Positions 34,070 through 42,562 of a stretch of 62,459 bases of DNA are shown one piece after another. Both the position numbers and the translations under genes were made by a program. Under the pieces are notes generated by a model. It was given only the letters and a program-made list of their open reading frames with translations. It had not been told where the DNA came from and did no database searches. Source of the DNA: Cryobacterium sp. Y57 (GTDB lineage Bacteria; Actinomycetota; Actinomycetes; Actinomycetales; Microbacteriaceae); contig NZ_PJJL01000057.1 of NCBI RefSeq assembly GCF_002929505.1, positions 8,206-70,664 of the forward strand, written 5' to 3'. Within the stretch, counting starts at the first letter, position 1. Each line of letters opens with the position of its first letter.

Positions 34070-35095
34070 TCAGACCGCGCTCGACGCCGCCCACAGGTTG
34101 ATGCCGTTATCGACGGCGTGCTCGTCGATGGCAGCCAGTTCCTCGGCGCTGAAGTCGAGGTTCTCCAGCGCCCCCACGTTTGCCTCAAGCTGGGCGACCG
34201 ACGATGCCCCGATAAGCGCGCTGGTCACCTCTGAATTGCGCAGCACCCAGGCCAATGCCAACTGGGCGAGTGACTGACCACGTGCGGAGGCGATCTCGGT
34301 CAGGGCGCGGATACGGGTCAGCGCCTCCGCGCTCACCATGGACTTGTTCGCCGAGCCATCCCGGGCGACCCGGGAGTCCGCCGGAATACCACCGAGATAG
34401 CGGTCGGTGAGCAGCCCCTGGGCCAGCGGCGAGAACGCGATACAGCCGACGCCGATGTCGTCGAACGTATCGAGCAGGTCGTCCTCGACCCAGCGATTGA
34501 ACATCGAGTAGGAAGGCTGGTGAATCAACAGCGGGGTTCCGAGGTCGGCCAGAATCGCTGCTGCTTCTCGGGTGCGTGCGGGCGAGTACGACGAAATTCC
34601 GGCGTAGAGGGCGCGGCCACTCGTCACGGCGGTGTGCAGTGCGCCCATGGTCTCTTCGAGCGGGGTATCGGGGTCGGCACGGTGCGAGTAGAAGATATCA
34701 ACGTAGTCAACGCCCATGCGCGAGAGCGACTGGTCGAGACTCGACAGTAAGTATTTACGGCTGCCGAAGTTGCCATACGGGCCCGGCCACATGTCGTAGC
34801 CGGCTTTGGTCGAGAGCACGAGTTCGTCGCGGTGGGCGCTGAAATCTTCGCGGTACAGCTGGCCGAAGTTCGTTTCGGCCGACCCGGCGGGCGGACCGTA
34901 GTTGTTGGCCAGGTCGAAGTGGGTGATGCCCAGGTCGAATGCCCGGCGGAGAATAGCTCGTTGTGTAGCGAGCGGCTTGTCATCGCCGAAGTTCTGCCAC
35001 AGACCGAGCGAAATGGCGGGAAGCTTGAGGCCGCTGCGCCCGACACGACGGTAGGGCATGGACTCATAGCGGGATTCATTCGCGAGATAGGTCAT
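34070..35095 (-). CDS. Aldo/keto reductase, YghZ/Gpr type
   Basis: The 341-residue TIM-barrel oxidoreductase has the full AKR tetrad: Asp61 and Tyr66 (FDLANNYGPP), Lys97 (LSTKAGYD) and His138 (YSHRAD). The sequence start YRRVGRSGLKLPAISLGLWQNFGDD, the GNFGSRKYLLSSLDQSLSRMG region and LIGASSVAQLEANV match E. coli YghZ (L-glyceraldehyde-3-phosphate reductase). These enzymes use NADPH to reduce small aldehydes such as methylglyoxal and L-glyceraldehyde-3-phosphate. It is cytoplasmic. The stop codon abuts the stop of the convergent SNF2 gene, with no space for a separate terminator. Confidence 0.92.
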   Translation of the reverse strand: MTYLANESRYESMPYRRVGRSGLKLPAISLGLWQNFGDDKPLATQRAILRRAFDLGITHFDLANNYGPPAGSAETNFGQLYREDFSAHRDELVLSTKAGYDMWPGPYGNFGSRKYLLSSLDQSLSRMGVDYVDIFYSHRADPDTPLEETMGALHTAVTSGRALYAGISSYSPARTREAAAILADLGTPLLIHQPSYSMFNRWVEDDLLDTFDDIGVGCIAFSPLAQGLLTDRYLGGIPADSRVARDGSANKSMVSAEALTRIRALTEIASARGQSLAQLALAWVLRNSEVTSALIGASSVAQLEANVGALENLDFSAEELAAIDEHAVDNGINLWAASSAV

Positions 35096-35168
35096 TTGAT
35101 CATGATCGCACTTTTCTCGTCCACACCGACGCTACCCCAGGAGAAACCTGGAGTACGCGTCAGAAGGA

Positions 35169-35648
35169 TCAGTGTGCGGATTTCACCCCGGAACGCTTGC
35201 GCGGTTTGCGGTTCTCCGCGCTGACCATCCAGGAATACTGCTCGAGCTTCTCGATGAAAGCGTGAAGAAGATCGGCACTGGTGGGATCTTCCTCGTCAAC
35301 CTCGTTGTGCACCTTGCGCATGTTGGCAACCGTGGCGTCGAGCCGTTCGGTGATGAGGGTGACCGTCTCGGCCGTGTCGACTTCGCCGTCGGGAAATTTC
35401 GGCAGGTGGGTGGCCTTGGTGACCGTCTCGCTGCGACCATCAGGCATCGCGTCGAGTGCGCGCATGCGTTCGGCGACCTGGTCGGAGAATTCACGCACAT
35501 CGACGATGATCTCATCGAGTTGCAAGTGCAGGTCGCGGAAGTTCTTTCCCACGACGCTCCAATGCGCCTGTTTGCCCTGCACGTGCAATTCGATCAGGTC
35601 GACCAGAACGGACTGCAGGTTGTTACTGAGTGTTTCGGAGGCGTGCAT
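35169..35648 (-). CDS. dps: Dps-family DNA-binding ferritin-like protein
   Basis: The 159-residue protein has the Dps ferroxidase ligands His29, His41, Asp56 and Glu60, with the same spacing (12, 15, 4) as E. coli His51, His63, Asp78 and Glu82. The motifs are KQAHWSVVG, LHLQLDEI and REFSDQVAERMRALD. It should form a dodecamer that oxidises and stores iron using peroxide. The basic C-terminal tail (ENRKPRKRSGVKSAH) is a likely DNA-binding extension, as in mycobacterial Dps. Its ribosome site is AAAGGAC before the ATG at 35648. It is transcribed alone. Confidence 0.93.
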   Translation of the reverse strand: MHASETLSNNLQSVLVDLIELHVQGKQAHWSVVGKNFRDLHLQLDEIIVDVREFSDQVAERMRALDAMPDGRSETVTKATHLPKFPDGEVDTAETVTLITERLDATVANMRKVHNEVDEEDPTSADLLHAFIEKLEQYSWMVSAENRKPRKRSGVKSAH

Positions 35649-35731
35649 GGTGTCCTTTCAATCGGGGAGAATTTGCCTCAAGGCTATATCACGACCGTGT
35701 GATCTGGGCCACACTGCAATCACCCGACCGA

Positions 35732-35756
35732 GGGCCGCAGACCCGACGTGCGGCCC
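35732..35756. terminator. Terminator-like hairpin
   Basis: GGGCCGCA (35732-35739) pairs with TGCGGCCC (35749-35756) around a 9-nt loop. It lies downstream of the leftward HTH gene (ends 35807) and before the dps start region, so it probably ends the HTH transcript. Confidence 0.55.
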
Positions 35757-35806
35757 CCAACACCCGGGCTTATCGGCGGCGCGGCGTAGGGCACGCTCTG
35801 CTTTCG

Positions 35807-36109
35807 TCAGGCGTCCTTAGGGGCGCGCGGCGGGCGCGGTTTGCTGTACTTCTTGTGCGCGGTCTGCGGGGCGGTACCCAGTAGGCGTGCGATATCCGCC
35901 CAGGAACAGCCACCGTCGCGCATGGCGTTGACCGCCGCGGTGACTCGCAGGTTGACGTCGACGCGATCGCGCACCGCGCGTTCCAACTCTCGCTCCAGAG
36001 CCCGGTAGGGCCGGGCAATAGGCGGGGCGGTTTCGTCTGTCGGCAGTGACGCTGGTTCAGCCATACCCTCAGTGGCCTGGTAGTGATTGTCGGGGGCAAC
36101 ACTAGTCAT
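35807..36109 (-). CDS. Small helix-turn-helix protein
   Basis: The start is placed at 36109 (MTSVAPDNHYQATEG), with GGAAAGG at a good distance upstream; a longer reading from 36253 would overlap the promoter of the divergent MOSC gene. The 100-residue product has a disordered N-terminus and one C-terminal HTH: LRVTAAVNAMRDGGCSWADIARLLGTAPQTAHKKYSKP. The region around GCSWADIARLLGTAPQTAHKKY looks like the recognition unit of small actinobacterial AsnC-HTH/HTH_23-like proteins. It is probably a DNA-binding regulator, possibly of itself or of the divergent gene. The target is unknown. Confidence 0.75.
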   Translation of the reverse strand: MTSVAPDNHYQATEGMAEPASLPTDETAPPIARPYRALERELERAVRDRVDVNLRVTAAVNAMRDGGCSWADIARLLGTAPQTAHKKYSKPRPPRAPKDA

Positions 36110-36246
36110 CGGCAACCTTTCCACTGATGAAATGTAGGCCCAGCGTGCTGGTGCGTCAACCACTTGACGCAGACACTTTGACGTCTGCACAGTCGGCGTT
36201 GTACACGTTCCCTCGAACGTGCGTGCGCTATGGCAGAATCGAGGGC

Positions 36247-36804
36247 ATGGCACTCGAGAGACGTCCCGGCGCGGTCGTTTCGGTCAGCCGCGATGACGCG
36301 CACCGCTTCAGCAAGCCGGTGGTCGCAAGCATCCGTTTGCTGGCTGGAATCGGTGTCGACGGCGATTCTCACTCGGGCGCCACGGTGCAGCACCGCTACG
36401 CCAAAAAACGTAATCCCACGGCGCCCAACCTCTGCCAGGTGCACTTCATGGCCGCAGAGTTGTTCGACGACCTCGTGCTCACCGGGTATACGGTCGCACC
36501 GGGCAAGCTCGGCGAAAACGTGACGACCATCGGAATTGATCTGATGACCCTGCCGCTCGGAACCCGACTGTACCTCGGCAGCGACGCCGTGGTCTCGATC
36601 ACCGGCATGCGCAGCCCCTGCTCGCTCATCAACAGCTACCAGAAAGGCCTGATGAAGCAGCTCATCACAACGGATGCCGCCGGCTCGGTTCAGCGCCGCG
36701 GCGGAATCATGGGCGTCGTGGTGACCGGCGGCATCGTGCACCCGGGCGACCGGATCCGGGTGGAGCTGCCCGTCGGTGAGCAGCTCCCGCTCGGGGTCGT
36801 CTAG
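36247..36804 (+). CDS. MOSC-domain protein
   Basis: Read from ATG 36247 the product has 185 residues and is a stand-alone MOSC domain. The C-terminal part of MOCO sulfurases and YiiM-like proteins share GVDGDSHSG near residues 36-44, the conserved GKLGENVTTIGIDLMTLPLGTRLYLG, and the key Cys in GMRSPCSLIN. MOSC proteins bind or transfer a sulfur or molybdenum-cofactor ligand, for example in N-hydroxylated compound reduction. The ribosome site is weak (GAGGG one base from the ATG), so translation may be leaderless; a TATGGCAGAAT-like -10 region lies shortly upstream. It is divergent from the HTH gene. Confidence 0.88.
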   Translation: MALERRPGAVVSVSRDDAHRFSKPVVASIRLLAGIGVDGDSHSGATVQHRYAKKRNPTAPNLCQVHFMAAELFDDLVLTGYTVAPGKLGENVTTIGIDLMTLPLGTRLYLGSDAVVSITGMRSPCSLINSYQKGLMKQLITTDAAGSVQRRGGIMGVVVTGGIVHPGDRIRVELPVGEQLPLGVV

Positions 36805-36868
36805 GTCTGGATTCACTATCAGGCCAGATCATGGGCCTACTCTCCGGGTCCGGGCCGAAAACCAAGCC

Positions 36869-37882
36869 TTACTGGGGATCAGCGGAGGTGTGGAACCACG
36901 GCGGGTAGACCGCAACCTTGGGCTGATACGAGCTGGCCTTCAGGATGCCGCGCACAGTTTCGCGCACGTTGTCGTTGCAGACGCCGATGAGCGTGATCAG
37001 GTCCATCGGCACGGCGTCGGGAACGAGTAGCTCGGCTTCGAGAATCATCGCGCCGTCTGCTTCGGCGCGAAGGGTCTGCAGCATACGTTCGGCGGTGGCC
37101 GGCGTGGCGCCGAACCGGGTCAGCGCGCCGGCGGCATCACCGTTGGTGACGGCGATCACACTCGCAACGAACGGAACCGCTTCCTCGGCGGGGTCTATCT
37201 GGGCCTCGTCTACCCGAGCCTTGGCCGAGACAATTTCAGCCGCGGCACGCTCCGCCATCCCATCGTTGATCTTTTTGACCGTACTCACGAGCATGACAAA
37301 GTCGAAGGCCTCGGAGCCGTGGGCATCGCGCGCCAGGCGCGGGTCAGCGGCTTCAGCGGCTTCAGCGCGCACGCTCTCCCAGACGGTCGCATTCGGCGAC
37401 AGAAAGAAGGGCACGTACTCAGCAACACTGCGACCATCACCGGAGACGCGGGCAGCCCGGCGCAGGTCGCGGGTGCCCGGTGCGGAGATATCGACGGTGG
37501 GCCGCGCGGTGAGGGCGTCGTTGGCGAGCAGGCGTCCGTCCTGCAGAATCGCACCGAGGTTGCTGATGTGCGTGAGGTGGTACACGCGCTGCTCGTCGAC
37601 GTTGTCGGTCGAGACCTTCTCAGTGCGCACCGGGCGAGGCGCGCCGGCGACGCGAACCGGGCGAGCCGTGCGTGCCGCAGGCATAGCCGCGGTCGGCAGC
37701 GGGTCGCGCAGCGAGGACAGCTTCGGAGCGCGGGTCTTCTTCACCGGAATGAGGGGCTCAGTAATAATTTTGGGAAAGCACAGAGCGCACAATTGGCCCT
37801 CGAGTCCGTGGATGCATTCGTCGTCCAAGAGGGAAAAACCTTTCGTTACGCGGCTCGCGCCACTCGGAAAAGCCGAATGCAC
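36869..37882 (-). CDS. DarT-like (DUF4433) ADP-ribosyltransferase with N-terminal Cys/His motif
   Basis: The C-terminal region (about residues 98-330) resembles DarT/DUF4433, which ADP-ribosylates thymidine in single-stranded DNA. It shows RVYHLTHISNLGAILQDGRLLA (His102, His105), VPFFLSPNATVWE and a likely catalytic Glu near 284 in ILEAELLVPDAV. Residues 23-35 carry DECIHGLEGQLCALCFPK, a C-x-H...C-x2-C motif that could bind zinc, followed by a basic linker. The frame opens at GTG 37882, but TTG 37828, just before DDECIHG, is an alternative. No DarG macrodomain antitoxin lies next to it. The neighbours are MOSC and HAD genes on the opposite and same strand. The protein may act in DNA modification or phage defence; this is not shown by the sequence. 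Confidence 0.65.
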   Translation of the reverse strand: MHSAFPSGASRVTKGFSLLDDECIHGLEGQLCALCFPKIITEPLIPVKKTRAPKLSSLRDPLPTAAMPAARTARPVRVAGAPRPVRTEKVSTDNVDEQRVYHLTHISNLGAILQDGRLLANDALTARPTVDISAPGTRDLRRAARVSGDGRSVAEYVPFFLSPNATVWESVRAEAAEAADPRLARDAHGSEAFDFVMLVSTVKKINDGMAERAAAEIVSAKARVDEAQIDPAEEAVPFVASVIAVTNGDAAGALTRFGATPATAERMLQTLRAEADGAMILEAELLVPDAVPMDLITLIGVCNDNVRETVRGILKASSYQPKVAVYPPWFHTSADPQ

Positions 37883-37932
37883 ATACCGTCTGTCAACGTT
37901 ACGTTCATTTGGGTGGCAGCGCTGACCGTTCT

Positions 37933-38613
37933 TTAGTTTTTCGGCAACTCGAACCGAACAATGAGACCGTCGTCAGTGCATTCCACGCGCAGATGATCGA
38001 GCCCGGGCACGACGAGGTCGGCGTCGAGTTCGGCTGCTGGATAGGTTCCGGCGACCCCGATCGTGGTGCAGCCAGCGGCTCGGCCGGCCTGCAACCCGGC
38101 GGGTGCATCCTCGATGACCAGACACCGGCGCGGGTCGACGCCGAGCCGGGCGGCTCCCTCCAGAAACGGTTCAGGGAACGGTTTGCCGCGCGGGGTGTCA
38201 TCGATGGTCACGATCACGCTCGGTGCCACCAAAGCGGATGCCGCCAGCCGTGCGACCGCCAGTGGCCGCGCGCAGGACGTGACGATCGCCCGTCGACTCT
38301 CCGGCAGGCTGTTCAGGAGCGCTGCGGCGCCGGGCAGCACGGTGATGTCTTCGGTGTCAGCGGTTTCGAGGGCGAGAATGCGGTCGATTGCCTCGTCGAC
38401 GCGGGCGGCCGGCACGAGTTCTGCGATGATGTCGCGCGCCGGGCGACCGTGGGCGGTTTCGTCTTCAGCTACGCCCCATTCCCTTCTCCAAACGGCCCAC
38501 GAACGGTCGACCGCCGGCGTGGAATCGATGAGGGTACCGTCCATGTCGAACAATACGGCGTCGAAGGTGCGCCCCTGCAAAACGTTTTCGGTGGCAGAAC
38601 TGAGGTCGGTCAT
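37933..38613 (-). CDS. HAD-superfamily sugar-phosphate-type phosphatase
   Basis: The start at 38613 (MTDLSSATENV) has AAAGGA five nt upstream; a start at 38685 would lie in the next promoter. The 226-residue protein has all HAD motifs: nucleophile and acid Asp23/Asp25 in VLFDMDGTLIDS, Thr/Ser in AIVTSCARP, Lys in PRGKPFPEPFLEGAARLG, and the acidic motif LVIEDAPAGLQAGRAAG. The helical cap lies between motifs I and II. The set is typical of small sugar-phosphate or glycerol-3-phosphate phosphatases (YfbT, GPP type). The substrate cannot be fixed from sequence. It is divergent from the TauE/SafE permease gene. Confidence 0.9.
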   Translation of the reverse strand: MTDLSSATENVLQGRTFDAVLFDMDGTLIDSTPAVDRSWAVWRREWGVAEDETAHGRPARDIIAELVPAARVDEAIDRILALETADTEDITVLPGAAALLNSLPESRRAIVTSCARPLAVARLAASALVAPSVIVTIDDTPRGKPFPEPFLEGAARLGVDPRRCLVIEDAPAGLQAGRAAGCTTIGVAGTYPAAELDADLVVPGLDHLRVECTDDGLIVRFELPKN

Positions 38614-38742
38614 CCGTTGTCCTTTCGTCGCGCCGGCTAGCTGCCAATGTGTCAACGCTAGGCCACCGAGCATTACCCACGCCATTCGGTGCGGCCCGGG
38701 CCGGTATCGTGGACAGCAACAACCGAGCTGGGAGACCTTGAC

Positions 38743-39486
38743 GTGTGGACGACCGTTCTGGTGATTGCGGCCGTACTGGTGGGGTCGAGCATGCAGCGCA
38801 TCACGGGCATGGGTTTCGCCCTGGTAGCGGCGCCTTTTCTGGTTTTATTGCTCGGGCCGGTTGACGGCGTCATCGTGGTCAACGTGTGCGGGGTCCTCAC
38901 GGCGAGCATCATCTTGATGCGAGTATTTCGGCTGGTGGACTGGCGGCGCTACATAGTTCTGGCGCTCTGCGCTGTCGTCGGCATCGTGCCCGGCTCCTAT
39001 GTTTTGCAGTTCGTTTCGGTCGCCTGGCTCGAAATTTCGATCGGCGTCCTCGTGGCAGCCGGTCTGACCATATCGGTGAATCTCGGCCGGGTCGTCGTGC
39101 GCGACCGACTCGGTTTTCGCGTGGTGGCCGGCATGGCCAGCGGGTTCATGAACACGACGGCCGGTGTCGGCGGTCCGGCGGTGAGCATTTACGCGATTGC
39201 CACGGGATGGCCGCAGCGGTCCTTTGCCGCGACCATGCAACCGTACTTTCTCACGATCGGGCTGGCGTCCCTGGCCTCAAAATTCGCCTTGGGATCGGCC
39301 GACCTGCCCCAGTTGCCCGTGCCGGTCTGGGTGCTCATCGGATGCGCCTGCATCGTGGGGCTCATCATTGGTGACCGGCTGGCCACTGTGGTCGAACCGC
39401 ACGTGGCCCGCCGCCTGCTCGTAATCGTTGCCTACCTCGGGTCGTTCGCGACCATCGTGCGCGGAGTAATCGAACTGCTCGTCTAA
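38743..39486 (+). CDS. TauE/SafE-family permease
   Basis: A GTG start at 38743 preceded by GGGAG gives a 247-residue protein with about eight membrane segments and no extra leader. Family signs are the N-terminal GSSMQRITGMGFALVAAPFLVLLLGP and the matching second-half motif VAGMASGFMNTTAGVGGPAVSIYAIATGW, the two duplicated halves of TauE/SafE transporters. Members export sulfite, sulfoacetate or other organosulfonates. No sulfur-metabolism genes are adjacent, so the substrate is open. Confidence 0.88.
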   Translation: MWTTVLVIAAVLVGSSMQRITGMGFALVAAPFLVLLLGPVDGVIVVNVCGVLTASIILMRVFRLVDWRRYIVLALCAVVGIVPGSYVLQFVSVAWLEISIGVLVAAGLTISVNLGRVVVRDRLGFRVVAGMASGFMNTTAGVGGPAVSIYAIATGWPQRSFAATMQPYFLTIGLASLASKFALGSADLPQLPVPVWVLIGCACIVGLIIGDRLATVVEPHVARRLLVIVAYLGSFATIVRGVIELLV

Positions 39487-39511
39487 GGCAGGCGGCGGTT
39501 TGGCCAGTAAC

Positions 39512-40273
39512 TCAAATGGTGAAGTCGGCGCCCTCGATGGATACCGACTCGGATGCGGCCGGGTTGGCCACGTGATGCGCGGCATCCGTCTGCATCCTGT
39601 GCTCGTTGGAATAGGTAGCCGTTACCAGAATGGGCATGTGATCTGAGGTGCCCTGCGGGAGAGTCTCGACATTGGAAATTATCAAGCCCATCGAGGTCGC
39701 CAGGTCGAAGTGTCCGCGAAAGAACTTATACCGGGTATACGTGCGCGTATCGCTGAGCGTGAGATCGTAGCCGGACTGGTTCACCTTATTGCCGAGCTTG
39801 CCCTGGAAGATCGGATAATTATAGTCGCCGACCATGAGGGTCGGCAGGCCGGGGCCCAGAACGCTCAACTCTTCGTGGGCGTTACGAATCTGGTTGCGGC
39901 GCAGAGAATTGAGCGCGGTCAGCGGCGCTGCGTGAAACGATGCCACGACGAACTCCCGCTGAGCGACATTATCAACCAGGCGGGTGGCGATCAGGCGTTC
40001 GTGCGCGGGTGCGGCAACACGGTCGTGCAGGGACTTCTTGAGCGCGAAGGTCTGCGTCCTGATCGCCGTGAAGCGGTCCTTGCGATAGTAGATGGCCAGG
40101 CCGAGGCGATTGCGATGAGTCGAGTCGGCCAGGTGCAGGTTTCCGACCTCGGCTGGCAGATCGATGGTGTTGCATTCCTGCAGGCAGAGAATGTTGGGAC
40201 TGTACCGTTCGGCCAGAGCGACGAGTTCGCCGCTGGCACGGTTCTTGCGGAGGTTGTAACTAATGACCCTCAT
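39512..40273 (-). CDS. Endonuclease/exonuclease/phosphatase-family hydrolase
   Basis: The 253-residue protein has the EEP fold: MRVISYNLRKN (first Asn), NILCLQECN with the metal-binding Glu, VVASFHAAPLTALNSLRR, LMVGDYNYPIFQGKLG with Asp and Asn, and the final SDHMPILVTATY with the catalytic Asp-His. These are the active-site residues of Mg-dependent phosphodiesterases such as exonuclease III and DNase I. No signal peptide is visible, so it is probably intracellular. It could act on DNA, inositol phosphates or another phosphodiester. It is convergent with the permease gene. Confidence 0.87.
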   Translation of the reverse strand: MRVISYNLRKNRASGELVALAERYSPNILCLQECNTIDLPAEVGNLHLADSTHRNRLGLAIYYRKDRFTAIRTQTFALKKSLHDRVAAPAHERLIATRLVDNVAQREFVVASFHAAPLTALNSLRRNQIRNAHEELSVLGPGLPTLMVGDYNYPIFQGKLGNKVNQSGYDLTLSDTRTYTRYKFFRGHFDLATSMGLIISNVETLPQGTSDHMPILVTATYSNEHRMQTDAAHHVANPAASESVSIEGADFTI

Positions 40274-40493
40274 GGCACCCGTCTCAGACTCGATGGCTAG
40301 GCCTTTAGCCTACGTCTCTCGCCGGAGTCGAAATTGAACATCCGGGGTCAGTTGACACATGCGCAGGTGGCGTCCAGCCTGCCGATTTTTTCGGACCGCA
40401 GGGTCGACGCCGAAGCGTTCCCGTCGGGGCTGCCCGGCGCACGAAACGTAGACTTGATCGGCCGCGTTCCCGCGGCACACGCGAGGGAGCCGC

Positions 40494-41093
40494 ATGACCC
40501 AGAACGACATCGTTCTTATTCGCCACGGGCAGACCGAGTGGAGCATCTCCGGTCAACACACCGGGCGCACCGACATTCCATTGACCGACTTCGGGCGCCG
40601 TCAAGCGGATGCTCTCGGCGAGATGCTGGACGGGCGACACTTCGATCGGGTCTACTCGAGCCCGCTGGTACGTGCCTGGGAAACCATGGAACGGGCCGGT
40701 TACGGCGCGCAGGGCGTGGCCACCGACGACGTGCTGGAATGGGATTACGGGGTGTACGAGGGACGCCGAACCGTGGACATCCGCTTGGAAATTCCCGGCT
40801 GGACCGTGTGGGGCGATCCTATTGTGGGTGGTGAATCCGTGGAGGAAGTGGGCGCACGGGCCGATCTCGCCATCGACGCCTGCCTCGCAGCCGAGGGCCG
40901 GGTTGCCATTTTCGCCCACGGACATTTTTTGCGCATCATGACCGCACGCTGGATGGGCCTGCCCGCCGTCGCTGGCAAGAGCCTGAGCCTCGGCACCGCA
41001 ACCGTGTCAACGCTCGGATGGGAGCGCGAGAACCGCGTATTGCAGATGTGGAACGACTCCTCCCACCTGAGCTCGATGGACCCGATCGTTTAG
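40494..41093 (+). CDS. Histidine phosphatase (phosphoglycerate-mutase-like)
   Basis: The 199-residue protein begins MTQNDIVLIRHGQTEWSISGQHTGRTDIPLT with the phosphorylated His11 and RHG motif. It has YSSPLVRAWETMERAG, EWDYGVYEGRRT and the second active-site His in IFAHGHFLRIMTARWMG. These define branch 1 of the histidine phosphatase superfamily. The actinobacterial form of this length is often a broad-range phosphatase acting on small phosphate esters or, in some cases, on sugar phosphates. The start has GGGAG upstream. It is not in a visible operon. From 40274 to 40493 nothing else is seen. Confidence 0.9.
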   Translation: MTQNDIVLIRHGQTEWSISGQHTGRTDIPLTDFGRRQADALGEMLDGRHFDRVYSSPLVRAWETMERAGYGAQGVATDDVLEWDYGVYEGRRTVDIRLEIPGWTVWGDPIVGGESVEEVGARADLAIDACLAAEGRVAIFAHGHFLRIMTARWMGLPAVAGKSLSLGTATVSTLGWERENRVLQMWNDSSHLSSMDPIV

Positions 41094-41320
41094 TCGTCCG
41101 GCGAACCATGGACGGCAAACTGCCGTACTACCCCTAGTCTGGGGTTAGACAGATTCTATTCGTTGGAATCATTGTCGTGGGGGCGCACGAACGTATGTGC
41201 GTATTGCGCCCGGTGGGCACGACAGTTGGGGCTTGGGGGCGTCACCTACTTTCGAGCCTGATCAACGGGAGAAGCCCGGTGTGTAGCACCGGCGGCTATA
41301 TCAGCACGTGGCCCTGCCCC

Positions 41321-41342
41321 GACCCGCATCGTGCGGGTCTTT
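41321..41342 (+). promoter_or_regulatory. Terminator-like hairpin in the 5' leader of the ice-binding protein gene
   Basis: GACCCGCA (41321-41328), loop TCG, TGCGGGTC (41332-41339) and TTT form a compact hairpin with a short U-run, just before the GGAGAGGG ribosome site of the gene at 41359. The leader from 41094 is about 260 nt long with no gene. The hairpin could attenuate transcription or act as a temperature-sensitive leader element. Confidence 0.5.
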
Positions 41343-41358
41343 GGAGAGGGAAAAAAAC

Positions 41359-42132
41359 ATGAGTTCGTTCACACAGCTTTCATCGTCGCGCAAGCGACTT
41401 CTCGGCGCCCTCCTGGTCGTCGGTATCATCGGAGTGGGCAGCATCGGCGTCGGCGGAGCCATCGCATCCGAACCCGCACCGCGCGCCGCAGTCGACCTTG
41501 GAGAGGCCGGCACGTTCGCCATCCTCTCCAAGTCCGGCATCACGGATGTCTATGCGTCCGCGATCAGCGGAAACGTCGGAGCGAGCCCCATCACGGGAGC
41601 TGCTATTCACGTCACCTGCCCGGAGGTCGACGGAACGATTTACAGCGTCGATGCCGAGGGCCCCTCCTGCATCGTGACCGATGACACGTACCTCACCGAG
41701 GCCGTCAGCGACCTCGAGATCGCCTATACCGATGCCGCCGGGCGCACCACTCCGGACTTCATCAACTTGGGCGCCGGCGAAATCGGTGGCCTGACCCTCA
41801 CGCAGGGCCTCTACAAGTGGGGCACCGACGTGAATATCTCCACCGACGTCACCCTCACCGGCACCGCGGATGACGTCTTCATCTTTCAGATCTCCAAGGA
41901 CCTGGAACAGGCTTCAGCTCAGAACGTGATTCTCGCCGGCGGCGTGCAGGCCAAGAACGTGTTCTGGCAGGTTGCCGGATCCGTCGCCATCGGCACGACC
42001 GCGCACTTCGAAGGCACCATCCTCAGCCAGACGATGATCGCCATGAAGACCGGAGCCACCATCAACGGACGCCTCCTGGCCCAGACGGCCGTCACACTGC
42101 AGAGCAACACGGTCACCGCGCCCGTCGAGTAG
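41359..42132 (+). CDS. DUF3494 ice-binding protein
   Basis: The start at 41359 (MSSFTQLSSSRKRLL) follows GGAGAGGG. The 257-residue product has an N-terminal signal peptide (about residues 13-37) and then a single DUF3494 domain: LGEAGTFAILSKSGITDVYASAISGNVGASPITGAAI, DLGIA-like segments, GLYKWGTDVNISTDVTLTGTADDVFIFQISKDL, ILAGGVQAKNVFWQVAGSVAIGTTAHFEGTILSQTMIAMKTGATINGRLLAQTAVTLQSN. This is the beta-solenoid ice-binding fold of microbial antifreeze proteins. It is secreted and would limit ice growth or attach the cell to ice. It is the best hint that the host lives in the cold. Confidence 0.93.
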   Translation: MSSFTQLSSSRKRLLGALLVVGIIGVGSIGVGGAIASEPAPRAAVDLGEAGTFAILSKSGITDVYASAISGNVGASPITGAAIHVTCPEVDGTIYSVDAEGPSCIVTDDTYLTEAVSDLEIAYTDAAGRTTPDFINLGAGEIGGLTLTQGLYKWGTDVNISTDVTLTGTADDVFIFQISKDLEQASAQNVILAGGVQAKNVFWQVAGSVAIGTTAHFEGTILSQTMIAMKTGATINGRLLAQTAVTLQSNTVTAPVE

Positions 42133-42150
42133 CTTCGCAACATATGCACA

Positions 42151-42183
42151 CGGGCGCGGCTGACGTCATGTCGCCCGCGCCCG
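42151..42183. terminator. Possible terminator between convergent genes
   Basis: CGGGCGCG (42151-42158) pairs with CGCGCCCG (42176-42183) around a 17-nt loop, just after the ice-binding protein gene and before the end of a leftward gene. The loop is long and there is no U-run, so the call is weak. Confidence 0.35.
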
Positions 42184-42209
42184 AGTGCCGTACCGCACGA
42201 ACGTCGAGG

Positions 42210-42500
42210 TCAGCGCACCGGCACCCAGGTTCCCTTGACTCGCTCGGTGATCAGCGACGCCCGTAACTCGGCGACGACCCGCAGATCTGCCACGACGTGG
42301 GCGCCGATCTGCAGGGCCGACGCCGAGTCATCCGCCGTGAAACGCACGATGACCCGGGCTGCACCGGCGACGATCGTCAGATCGGACGCTTCCACCGTGG
42401 TGAATTCGGCGGCCGCAGCCGCCGCCCGGGGTACAACCGAGGCGGGCTCAGTTCCCGAGTGCAGGGATTCGATACTCATGGTGACGCGATAAGAAGGCAT
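42210..42500 (-). CDS. Small hypothetical protein
   Basis: I take the start at 42500 (MPSYRVTMSIESLHSGTEPASVV), because 42542 adds a non-protein-like leader. The 96-residue product has alternating hydrophobic residues in a beta-alpha-beta pattern (VIVRFTADDSASALQIGAHVVADLRVVAELRASLITERVKGTWVPV). No signal peptide or membrane helix is seen. There is no clear ribosome site, so translation may be leaderless. It is divergent from another small gene at 42563. I recognise no family. Confidence 0.55.
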   Translation of the reverse strand: MPSYRVTMSIESLHSGTEPASVVPRAAAAAAEFTTVEASDLTIVAGAARVIVRFTADDSASALQIGAHVVADLRVVAELRASLITERVKGTWVPVR

Positions 42501-42562
42501 AGATTCAGGGTACGGGTACTGCTTTACTGTACGAGTCCTCAACCCCTCATATTCGGAGCCCC

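Noticed and set aside
41094..41358. c-di-GMP (GEMM) or c-di-AMP riboswitch in the ice-binding protein leader
   Set aside because: Only simple hairpins are visible; the conserved riboswitch sequences are not.
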